Positions 1-8,974 of a stretch of DNA of 64,000 bases are shown here, one piece after another. Source of the DNA: Telopea speciosissima (taxonomy: Eukaryota; Streptophyta; Magnoliopsida; Proteales; Proteaceae); assembly GCF_018873765.1 (NCBI RefSeq), contig NC_057919.1:65776984-65840983 (forward strand), read 5' to 3'. The position numbers were made by a program, and so were the translations under genes. Numbering within the stretch: position 1 is the first letter of the stretch; each line of letters starts with the position of its first letter. The notes under the pieces are model-generated. The model searched no databases. It was not told where the DNA came from and saw nothing but the letters and a program-made list of their open reading frames with translations.

Positions 1-540
1 GGAAGGGGGAAAACAGTGTTTCAAAACCAGCAGGGTTGGTGGAGAATTAGAGGTGTTATGGAATTAGAAGGTTGCAGACAAGAGAGTTGCAGAGATGCAG
101 CAACAGCCCCTATCAAAGGCACACTCAGTAGCAGCAATCACAATGAGGAAAGGATGTTTCCAGCAACAGCAACACCCGATTGGTTTTCTGGGCAGAGGAA
201 GGCTCACAGCAACCCTGGTTCGATGGAGATGACAGATATTGGAGAAGGTGATAATGGAGGGGTTGGGATAGATGGATTTAGCTCTCCCAACAAGGCTCCT
301 TCAGCCCTTAGGTTTCTGCTCTCTCAGCCAGGCCCTCTGCCCTTCAAGCTTCACAATGAAACTTGAGAATAACCATGCTTGCAGCAGGAAAATAACTTTC
401 ATTCATCATAATCAAATCGTGGGTGAGGCATAGCAGCCTTACAATAAAAAGAGGGTGGTAGAACTTGCACCTCGAGTAAAAGAAAAAATAGAAACTAAAT
501 CTGGTAACATAAAAATAGAAACTCACTTTTAGTAACGAGG
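1..540. repeat. Partial copy of a dispersed repeat family (also at 53.5-54.7 kb and 61.4-62.5 kb)
   Basis: The stretch shares its block order with two other places in the window: a GCAGCA-rich part, a segment reading CTCTCAGCC...CCTTCAAGC, then a part rich in AAAATAGAAACT. The reading frame at 16-366 starts at GTG, resembles no known protein and falls inside this repeat, so I do not call a gene. The copy is cut by the window edge. It probably sits in an intron of the gene whose last exons begin at 1413. Class unknown; no terminal repeats are visible here. Confidence 0.5.
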
Positions 541-1412
541 ATGTACTAAATTAGAAACTAATATGTTGCAGCTGGCTTCTTCTTCAAGTGGACCCCACTG
601 GAATATTCCTTATCTCAGGAAGTTTGACAGTGTCTTTTGGGTCCCTATTGTTGCTGTTGTGGGAAATCTTAATGGGGGGTTGGGGACTTTATTACATGCA
701 GGCATAGGATCATTGTGGTAGGAATCTCAAAAGTTTTGTTCTAACCTTGGTTTATGGCGTACATGGTTGGAAAGAAACTACAGGGCAAGTTTTGTTCTGA
801 CCTCGGTTTATGGTGTATATGGTTGGAAAGAAACTAGAGGGCACTGAAAACCTTGAGGCTTGGGCTTACCCATGTATAAGGTCGCCTACCAAGCCAAGGA
901 GCTGATTTTGAGTTTGAGTGTTTTTTTTTATGGAGTTGCTTAAGTTATGGCTCCAAATAGAGATGAATAGAGAAAAAAAATATTCATGTAGCCAGTCCCT
1001 TTTAAAGTTCAATCTGTTTAGCGTTTAGCCTTGACTTTTTTTATGCCATCCTGCTTTCTGTATAGACATGTCCCTTTTGCATTAGCATCATGCACACACA
1101 AGCACACAAAAAAGAGAAGAACAGAAAGGGTGGGGAAAAATGTCCCCTATGCATGAATAAGATGCACTGTCCAACCACCCAGTTATCTGGAACTTAAAGT
1201 TCTTTGGTACATAATAAGCAACACTCTCTGTGGGAGGCAATTGCAGAGTGAGAGATTTTTCGCTCCCCAAATACTAGATTAAGGTTTTTAAAGTATTTAA
1301 CCATGTATCTTCTTTGTTAGTTTCACTAGAATGTGGATCTATGTGTCTACCAGGTTCTATTTCTTTAATTGCTCTTCTGTTTGTTCATGACTATTATATG
1401 TTTGATAATCAG
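541..1412 (+). other. Probable intron sequence, no recognised feature
   Basis: No coding segment with acceptable splice sites was recognised here. A diverged 60-base repeat is visible around 735-840, where two segments share GTTTATGG...GGTTGGAAAGAAACTA. The stretch most likely belongs to a long intron of the gene ending at 2065. Confidence 0.4.
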
Positions 1413-2065
1413 TTGCAAAATAAAGAGGCAGAAGCTTCATCACTTCGTGACAATTCATACACCGACATTCCAAGTACTCCCAAGGTATGACGTGAAGGTG
1501 AACATTGGTAATTACTGAATGTGATGCATGCATGTTGCATGCCTTATACCATTTAAACTTGGTGTCGTTTAGCAGAGACATTGCCTGCTTATCCGCTTCT
1601 TATTTTGCATTCTTTCTTTCGTTGTGTGACTGTCAACTGATTTTTTTTTCTTAATGTTTGGATTCTATGTGAGCAGCGTGTACATCATGGTGTGGATCAG
1701 GATCGTCTGTTCATTCCCGATTCTCTTAGTTTTGGAGGTAAAATAGTTTGTAATGAATAATGAGTAGCTGAATGTGACCTACTTATTAGAAAAACCTGTA
1801 TGGTCAGTTTTATGAATTTTCTTTGTTGGGTTTCAGGAGAGAGAATTGGCAAGCGTGACCAAAAGCGCAAGGTACTGACCTTGTTGGCCTCTTTAATGTT
1901 TTGCTTGTATTTTTACTTTTAATTATTTTGTGGTCTTTTATGGGTTTTTTTATATTCATTTCCTTTAAACTTTGTTTTTTCAAGGCTCCTGGAAGATTTT
2001 CAGAAGCACTGCCGTCGCCTCCTCAGTCTAAGAGGCCTCGAAAGTTAAAGGCTTCTGATGAATAA
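1413..2065 (+). CDS. 3' terminal exons of an unrecognised basic, probably nuclear protein
   Basis: Four exons can be joined with GT-AG introns and one open frame: 1413-1484, 1677-1737, 1837-1871 and 1985-2065, ending at TAA. They encode about 82 residues. The tail is rich in Lys, Arg, Pro and Ser, with KRDQKRKAPGRF and SKRPRKLKASDE near the end, which look like nuclear localisation signals. An SYTDIPSTPK segment resembles a proline-directed kinase site. The first exon starts in phase 0 after a good acceptor, so more exons must lie upstream, outside the window. I do not recognise the family. Exon structure is well supported by four agreeing phases; function is not. Confidence 0.6.
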
Positions 2066-2096
2066 TTTAGAGGTAAATAAGTAATTGGGAAAAGTT

Positions 2097-2510
2097 AGTC
2101 CAAGCAGCCCACCTGGAAAGGAATATCCAAACTGATGATTCATTTTTGCCACATGGAAAGACTGATGTGGCAATTCTGAATAGTTTATCCAGGAAATGGT
2201 GTGGATTGGCCATATGTCAAATTTCAGAGCCTAATTCAATCAAATATACCCTCCTATGTAGTGGCATGCATCCCCTCATATGTCCATGCAAGCTTACTAT
2301 TACCCCAACCTCTATTATGTGCTCACCCGTAATCCTGTATTTTGAAAAGCTCTGTTTTGCCACTTTAAAAAAATTCTGATTGGGCTAAATTTGACATGTC
2401 AACAAGGTGACCTTGGAGTCCACTCCTTCACAAAATTTGGGCCCCACCTGGACTATTATAGAACAGATATTAAGGATCTCCTTAAAAGATTCCTTTCCAA
2501 GCCGGCTTCT
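2097..2510. mobile_element. Probable MITE, related to a copy at about 46.4-46.95 kb
   Basis: The ends form an imperfect inverted repeat of about 25 bases around the motif CTTGGAAAGGAAT. Internal phrases such as GGCCATATGTCAAATTT, GCCCCACCTGGAC and AGATATTAAGG recur in diverged form near 46430-46950. The element lies directly 3' of the gene ending at 2065. Superfamily not assigned; no clear target duplication found. Confidence 0.45.
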
Positions 2511-2519
2511 TAGAGAACC

Positions 2520-3590
2520 CTCTCCATGGGAATTACAAACGGTGAAGAAGTAAAAGTTGGCGATGTGGTAGTCATTAAGCCCGTTTAGACCTTATGTTTT
2601 ATGGTGGAGCTATGTACTTACTGTATAATGCACCAATTATGGTAAAACCTCAACTCTTGTTTGAGGAATAAGCAGCTGAATCAACCATGTGCTCCAATGA
2701 AATTGCAGAAAGCAGAATATCCCTGATACGTAAGTTTTGCTATTTTAGCACTTGATTGTAGAGTAGTCAATGGTAGGAGGCACTCTCTGCTTCAAGGGTG
2801 CATGGAAATGGCTTTGGTCTTGATTTTGCTACGAACCATCTATTGTTTCTTTGGCATATCTGCCAGAAAATTCAAGAGGAGTGTTAGCATGGGTTAGGGT
2901 TGGGGGGAGAGGGTGGGGTTTGGTTTTGTGGGTCTGAATCCTCTGCAGCGCACCAGTGTGTCCAGCATGCACCCCAAGGCCGGCGCCCCGCTGTTCGATG
3001 CGCACTGGCCACACTGGCAAGATGGAGAGGATTTTTACACTTGGTTTCGCTGGTAATGCCGGGGACTTTTAATGCAAGTTATGATGAAGTATTTAATTTA
3101 AGACTCTTGTTTCTCATTAAAAACAAAGGAGTACATTTTCTGGTATGGGACTTTTGTTGCTCCAAAGGATGACCATTCACCATGTCCAGTCTCTTCAGAA
3201 ACCATTGGCGTCATTCATCATTCTCATCCTCTGCAGTCCGTCTATGGCATACGTATCTGAAAGCAGGTACGTACCTTTTCTTTAGTTTTTTAAGGACTCA
3301 TGTTTCTCATAATAAAGAAGGATTGGGCATGGGCAAGGGCAAGGGCAGGGGATGAGCTTGAGGGGGTTGGGGAGGAAGGAAAGTGGGGTGGGGCAGGGTG
3401 CCTTTTCTTGCTGTAGAAGACAAAGAAGAGATTATGAGGATCGATTTACATGTATAAAAGAGGGGTACTTTGGCCATTTAAAACATCAGGGAGAAGAGAG
3501 GTAAAAGTCTAAATGTAAGGGGAGTATGAGAAAATAAGTTTTAAGGTACGGAATTATCAGTGTAGGGGAGCGATAGTAGTAATCTACCTA
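2520..3590. other. Intergenic stretch without a recognised gene
   Basis: Open frames here (for example 2900-3172) resemble nothing I know and have no supporting splice context. A G-rich patch with short GGGCAA repeats lies at 3325-3410. Confidence 0.4.
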
Positions 3591-3591
3591 T

Positions 3592-3895
3592 ATGGAGTCT
3601 GATATATTCAGCATTAGATCCGGCCTAGACCATGCTTCTAGTTTGGGTTTGCACGTTGAAGAAGTTTGGTTCTCAAATCCACATGTCACCGATGTTCTTC
3701 CATCTCCAACTTCCTCTCCTTGGCCTTGGCATCTTCTTAAAGACCTCTATATACATAATCTAGTTAAGAACATCTCTTTTGACAAAAAAGGGAATAATTT
3801 TTGCCTGTTAATAGCTCTAAACTTGGCTAGATATGCTCAAGCTAAGAACACTGTAAATATCTCGCTTATGTAATCCCAATGTCTTTTACCATCAA
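3592..3895 (+). mobile_element. 5'-truncated L1-type LINE tail (RNase H-like domain)
   Basis: The frame 3592-3873 resembles the C-terminal RNase H-like domain of plant L1 elements, ending with the typical LNLARYAQ segment that precedes the stop in such domains. It is followed by a short 3' tail ending in an A-rich run (ATCAAAAAAACAAAAA) near 3892-3907. Only the last few hundred bases are present, as is usual for LINE insertions. Assignment rests on the domain tail and the A-run; no target duplication was found. Confidence 0.5.
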
Positions 3896-4079
3896 AAAAA
3901 CAAAAATTTGCCCCTTCGCTTAACTCTTCCAAAGTGTGCCCCAAAATGTAGAAGCAACCCAATGTCTGTGCATTTTTAAATGGAGATGCTCTTCATCAAA
4001 ATATCAAAATTTTATGTTCCTTTATTTTCAAAATCTTTGTCAAATGACAAATTGTGTCTAGAGTTTCAAGTTATTTTCA

Positions 4080-4420
4080 TAAAATCTATTGACAGTGCCA
4101 ATCTTTCTGTAATCATTCATCAAGTTAGCGAAACTAGGAAGGATAAAGTAAGAAATTTTCATATTAGAGCTGATTTGGAAGCAAGCCCGATACATTATAA
4201 GTTACAAAAAAATCATTTAAGGTGGCATGGTCATGTTCAACGGGGTCCTTGGATAATGAATACTTAAATACAGAGGAGTGATTGATTCAAATTGAAAGAG
4301 CTAATTAAATAAGCCAGGGACAAATGTAAAATGGCTTAGACCTTATATCTTAAGTATGACGTTGAACATGGTTAATTGGAGGGCAAGGGTCCATGTGGTT
4401 AATCCCATTTATTTAATTGC
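4080..4420 (+). mobile_element. 5'-truncated RTE-clade LINE tail
   Basis: The frame 3980-4267 ends in TRKDKVRNFHIRADLE...LRWHGHVQRGP, which matches the conserved C-terminal end of RTE-type reverse transcriptases (the 'LRW.GHVQRR' tail). Downstream, in broken frames, segments similar to the RTE end (MTLNMVNWRARVHV at about 4355-4400) continue. Several stops interrupt it, so it is dead. It lies next to the L1 tail at 3592-3895. Confidence 0.65.
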
Positions 4421-4718
4421 GCCTGAACGATTAACAATTGTTCGATTTAGTTCGGTTTTAATTGTCTGGTTCTGGTTTATTGGTTTAGGTTTTCAAATGA
4501 ACACTTAGGAATTTCATGTGCCTGCCCTGCAATGGATTAGTAGACCGCTGCCCTGTTTCTCCTCCTCCTTTCAATGGACAATCTCTGAGCAAACCTGGAT
4601 ACCATTAAAATGGTCGTTCAGCTTTAATAGTAGGAACCTAGGTGCCTGGGATCAACAATAATGATTGAAGGAAGGACCAGTAGCTTAAGAAAATCACAAC
4701 AAATTATATTTTGTTTTC

Positions 4719-6481
4719 TTACTCAATCAGGGCATGTTTGTTAATTCGGCCACCAGGCATCGGTTCTAGCAGACCAGTCTCAGAGTTTGTAATCAAAACA
4801 GGTTTGTCAAGAAGATCGTTCGCAAACTTCTCTAGCTTCATAAGGCATTTCAAGCTTGAATCATCTGTTGAGGCTTCATCGGTCTTCAAGGTTTCATCCT
4901 GCTTGTCATCAATTAAAATAAAATGGATCAGATTGAAGAAATTGCTATTCAAACTGAGCAAGAGAACTTTGAATCAACACATCTAACCTGAATTCGTAGA
5001 TAGTTGGATCGGCAATGGTGGCCTTGGAAGATAAATGAGAGGTATATCTGAACCATGTCATCCATGGCAGTGAAGAAAATGTCTAGTAAAGGTGCGGTTC
5101 CTTTACTGGTAAACCAATCGAATAAGCCCCAATTGCCCTCTTGTACCTCATACCCATCTCGTTTTGCTGCTCCAGTACCGAGAGATAGAACCAGATATCC
5201 TCTGTAGTCGATAGACGAGCTTGGGTCTTGTTCTCCGTTCATCTTTGTTGCTTCACGTATTGCAAGCAATGTCTGAAAATGACCCAGTAACAGAAAGAAG
5301 AAGAAACATGCTAAAGTGTTTCCATTGATTTCAGTCAAGAAGGTTGGGAAATTTTGTCAATTATGGGTTTTTAGAAAGAAGGATTTACAGGATTATTGGC
5401 AGCGACGCCACCATCTACAAGGTTGTATTTCCTGGAAAAAGCTTCGAAACAATATGGAGGAAGATAATATGGGGCTGCAGATGAGCTGATTACAGCATCC
5501 GACAGAAGCACATTCTTAGACACATCTCTTCTCCCCTGCATTTAGACATTTTGTCATGTAACTTCTATTCCTTTTCACCATTGATTTGAAGTTTGTAAAA
5601 TTTGAGAAAACAAGGAGAAGGGAGATTTGGTGGAGTTGACCTGAGAGGTAGAGAAGAAGATTGGGTTGAGGAATTTGATATCAAAACTTGGGATTAACAC
5701 AGCTGTTAGAGTGTCTCCCAAGCGGGTTTGGCCAAGCGTTTCTTTGATCATATTATGAAGATACTTGCCATCATATTTGGGTTGAAACACAGCCGTAAAT
5801 AACCATGCCATGAAAAGCTTGATTGACACATATGTTGTCCCAATGATCTTCTTCCAAATCCCTGTGGATTTCCACTTGGCTTCATCTACCCATGGGAATC
5901 TAAGCCTGTTATGAACACAGAGACAGAGGAACCAAGAATATTGGATTCCTAAGGAGTTCAAGATATGAACACAGAGAAAGGAAAACAAGAACAAAATACC
6001 CTCCAATGGCATGTTTGGTAGGCCTGGCTTCTTCAGAAAAGATTTTGGGGCATTCTTTGAAGTAGAAGGCTTTGATATCTTTAGCGGCGCAGAGTGGGCG
6101 ATGGTTCTGGTTTGGTGTAGTAAGCAAGGCTGTGATGAGCCCTCCTGTGCTCGTCCCAGCAATCAAGTCAAAGTAGTCTGCAATCCTTGCTTGCTCCCCA
6201 TCAAGCTCCTGCATGTTTAGAGGCAGCCAAGACAAAGAACAACCATTTCTTTTCTTCATTTTTTCTAAGCTTGGAATGAGCATTTAACTCATTTTCATGC
6301 ATTTTGGGTTCAGATTTTTGTTGATTACCTGAAGGCGAGACTCGAGGAAGGCGAGAATGGTTGCTGGAATGATGCCTCTAACTCCTCCTCCATCGATGCT
6401 GAGTATAGTGACTAGTTTTTCGTTATTTGGGTTCGTACCTATTCGTCTTGGAACACGACCTCGATCCCCTCCTTCCATCAT
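4719..6481 (-). CDS. Patatin-like phospholipase (acyl hydrolase), complete
   Basis: Six exons on the minus strand: 6481-6329, 6208-6000, 5905-5641, 5535-5389, 5272-4988 and 4898-4719. All introns are GT-AG and the phases agree, giving a protein of about 412 residues, the usual length for plant patatin-like proteins. Visible motifs: the oxyanion glycine loop [10 protein letters not shown] (about 30-39), the nucleophile elbow GTSTGG (Ser about 71) and the catalytic Asp in [10 protein letters not shown] (about 250), so the Ser-Asp dyad is intact. Members release fatty acids from phospho- and galactolipids and act in defence and stress lipid signalling; no signal peptide is evident, suggesting a cytosolic or membrane-associated enzyme. 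An ATG immediately follows the chosen start (MMEGG), so translation could begin one codon later. Looks functional; substrate not predictable. Confidence 0.9.
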
Positions 6482-6900
6482 AGTATTCGAACTCAGAGAT
6501 TTGGATTTTGGAGAACTGCAGAGAAATTGAATAACAAGGAACTGAAACTCTTTTGATCAAAACCTTACTATTACTAGCTCCAGCTTGACTACATTGCCAT
6601 GCCAATTACCATCAATTTGTCAAGAATCACAAACTATGTCTCCTTCAACTGGTGAAGAGAATTTTAACTTTTGGTTTTCCTTCCTTGTGAAGTTTGGAAC
6701 CCAATTCTTGGTTGAAGATGACATCAGCGATGAAAGTTTGGAACCCAATTCTTGGATGAGTGGACTTACTGTAAATAAACTCTGTAAAACTTTCTTTGTA
6801 AGCTTATCAAGGTAGTCCAAATATTTTTTTCTTGGTAGAAAGATAGTCAAAATATCAGTAATGCCAATTGCCAATATGCCAATAATCACATACTTTGTCT
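6482..6900 (-). other. Upstream region of the patatin-like gene
   Basis: This AT-rich stretch precedes the patatin-like start codon and should hold its 5' UTR and promoter. A segment with GTTTGGAACCCAATTCTTGG occurs twice (about 6690-6710 and 6737-6756), a small local direct repeat. No confident TATA box or other element is called. Confidence 0.35.
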
Positions 6901-6919
6901 CCATTTAGAACTGAAGAAT

Positions 6920-7165
6920 GGAGGGATAAATGACCGTCTTACCCCTGTCCGAGTGCCTTGCTGTGTCTTGGCAGAAGGGTTCTGCCTAGTAGCTCTCCAG
7001 TAGAGGATCTAAATTGCCTACAACTTGCCCCATCTCCCTCCCTCTTACTAGACACAAACAGGGTTGGATCCCATCAAAACAGGATGTTCGAGCAGGGGAT
7101 AGGGCGATCATTTCGCCCTTATTTGTATCTGATAGGAGGGTCGTAGGAGAGGAGCCGAATGCAAG
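6920..7165. mobile_element. Probable MITE of the 'CTACAACCTGCCCC' type
   Basis: It shares phrases with the element at 24755-24925: CTACAACTTGCCCC, TTACTAGACACAAACAGGG and GGAGGGTCGTAGGAGAGGAG. The GTCGTAGGAGAGGAG at its right end is roughly the reverse complement of the CTCCTCTCCTAC-type end of the other copy, as expected of terminal inverted repeats. The inner part is diverged and no target duplication was found. Confidence 0.45.
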
Positions 7166-7187
7166 TTTTCCTCACCGAGGGTGTAGT

Positions 7188-7393
7188 CTTCGTTCTTTGT
7201 TTCTTTTCAAATCCCAAATTTGTTCTCCACGACCGGTTCGACGTTGATTGAGCTACGCTGATGAGCAAAATTTCACTGACGTTGATTGGTTGATGTATCT
7301 TCCGTCATGAATGGAGCACCACATGCTGCCGCCTGCCGCCTGCCTCCTGCCGCCACCTCTTCCATCAAAATCAGAATAGTGGTGACACATGAT
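7188..7393 (+). repeat. Upstream copy of a duplicated module found again before SFR2
   Basis: About 200 bases here align with 8691-8882. Both copies share CTTCGTTCT, TTTTCAAATCC, TTGACGTTGAT or TCGACGTTGAT, GCTGATGAGC, ATCTTCCGTCATGAAT and GAGCACCACATGCTGC in the same order. The downstream copy runs to within 95 bases of the SFR2 start codon, so it lies in the SFR2 5' UTR or core promoter. This upstream copy has no SFR2 coding sequence after it. Confidence 0.8.
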
Positions 7394-7655
7394 TTAAGAT
7401 CGTCTATTTACGTGTAAAATTTCAGCCCAAAGAGAGTTTGTCAAGTAATCAATTTGAGGCTTAAAAATGGAGGACTATAAGATAATGAAAAGTCTAATCG
7501 GATGATGAAAAAAAAAAAAAAAAAAAAAGATAATGAAATGCAGTTGATCTAAAGTATTCCAAGATTTTTTTTTTGTTTTTTTTTGGAGTAAGATCCCAAG
7601 ATCAACAATGCTTTCTTTGGTTTTTCCAATTTAACTCCGGATCCCTTTAACTCCT

Positions 7656-7823
7656 GGATCTTTATCACCTCCAGATTGCTGACCGGCCCAGTTCCCCTAA
7701 CAAAGGGGGGTTGAAATGACCTCTCTACCCATGCCCAAACACCCTGCCCGGGTGGGGTCCACCATCCCCCTATTAGAGGAACTGGGGGACTGGGCCGGTC
7801 AGCAAACCGGAGGTGATAATTTT
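7656..7823. mobile_element. Short TIR element (MITE) with direct flanking repeats
   Basis: Inverted ends read TTATCACCTCC...GCTGACCGGCCCAG at the left and CTGGGCCGGTCAGC...GGAGGTGATAA at the right, about 40 bases each. The element is flanked by identical 12-base copies of CCTTTAACTCCT (7644-7655 and 7824-7835), which look like a target-site duplication. The centre carries AAATGACCTCTCTACCC and ACCCTGCCCGGGTGGGGTCC, phrases shared with relatives at 24755, 47015 and 49015. Confidence 0.7.
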
Positions 7824-7839
7824 CCTTTAACTCCTACCT

Positions 7840-8580
7840 TAAAAATGGTTTCAAGTAATGGGGAATCTGATTGGGATCGACCTCGGTCAATACCAATCTA
7901 GATCGCCTTGAATCAGGCCTGATCAAACGGATTTGCTCTTGATTTTTATTTCTTTTCTACCCTTGAACCGTAGCAGTTGATTGATACAAGATCGACCAAG
8001 AATCGGGATCACCCTCGGCTGATATTGATCTGGGTGATTCCACCGATCCGATACCGACACTTTGAATCATGATCACATCTATCACTTACGCTGAACTCTT
8101 GATTTTTATTTATTTTTATTATTATTATTATTTTTATAAACAAACTCTTGTGTCTTGATGCTTTATCAAGTCTGTAGATCATGGTTCGTAATCTTGGATT
8201 GGATCAGTATCGGTCGAGGCCGATTACGATCGATACTGAGATTAGACCTATATGACAAGGTTTGACTGGATCGTTTCTTGGATCGGCCGATCCGACTAAA
8301 TATTTTTGTATTTTTTATTTATAAATTTTTCATATTATCTTGATTTGATAGTGACTGATATCAATCGATATTGATCAATCCAATCTGGATAATATCGGCC
8401 GATCTGATCCCGAGATCACAACACCTACCAACTCTGGCCGATACATGACTCGATCCATGAAAAAATGATTTTGAGGGTTTTTTGACCGATCCTGACTGAT
8501 TTGTACCAATCTGATCCTAATCCGAAAAGGTTTCCAGAATGACCAATACCGAGTCCGATACCTGGATTTTGAACCTTGCT
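7840..8580. repeat. Degenerate GATCGG-rich short-repeat block
   Basis: Motifs such as GATCGG, CGATAC, CCGATC and TATCGATC recur in diverged form in both orientations. Similar blocks occur near 20.3, 22.0, 26.1, 44.9, 47.9 and 55.4 kb. They look like decayed hAT-type MITEs of simple-sequence character, but ends are not defined here. The block separates the two copies of the SFR2 upstream module. Confidence 0.45.
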
Positions 8581-8690
8581 ATAGATTCACTGGTTCCATG
8601 ACCCATTAACCTGAAGATTTCATGGATGAACCAAGCCAACCCGAAAGACGAAGGGAAACTTGGTTGAACCCTGAAAGTGAACCTTTCCTT

Positions 8691-8882
8691 CTTCGTTCTA
8701 TATTTCCTTTTCAAATCCAAATCTGTTCCCTACGAACCGGTTTGACGTTGATCGAGCTGCGCTGATGAGCTAAGTTCCAAAGACGTTGATAGGTTGATGC
8801 ATCTTCCGTCATGAATAGAGCACCACATGCTGCTTCCGCCGCCTGCGCCATCACAATGAGAATGTCGGTGACACATGGCTTA
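8691..8882 (+). repeat. Downstream copy of duplicated module, SFR2 5' flank
   Basis: Second copy of the module at 7188-7393, about 1.5 kb away in the same orientation and with clear but incomplete identity. It ends about 95 bases before the SFR2 ATG, so it probably contains the transcription start or 5' UTR. Whether it carries promoter function is inference. Confidence 0.75.
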
Positions 8883-8974
8883 CTCACGTAGAGCGCGCTA
8901 TAGCAACAGTATATCCTCTACTCAACAGTGTTCCAATTTCTTCTCTTACTGTCTCTGTTTCCCATACCTATTCC

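Noticed and set aside
16-366. 116-codon open frame
   Set aside because: Starts at GTG, matches no family and lies in a dispersed repeat seen twice more in the window.
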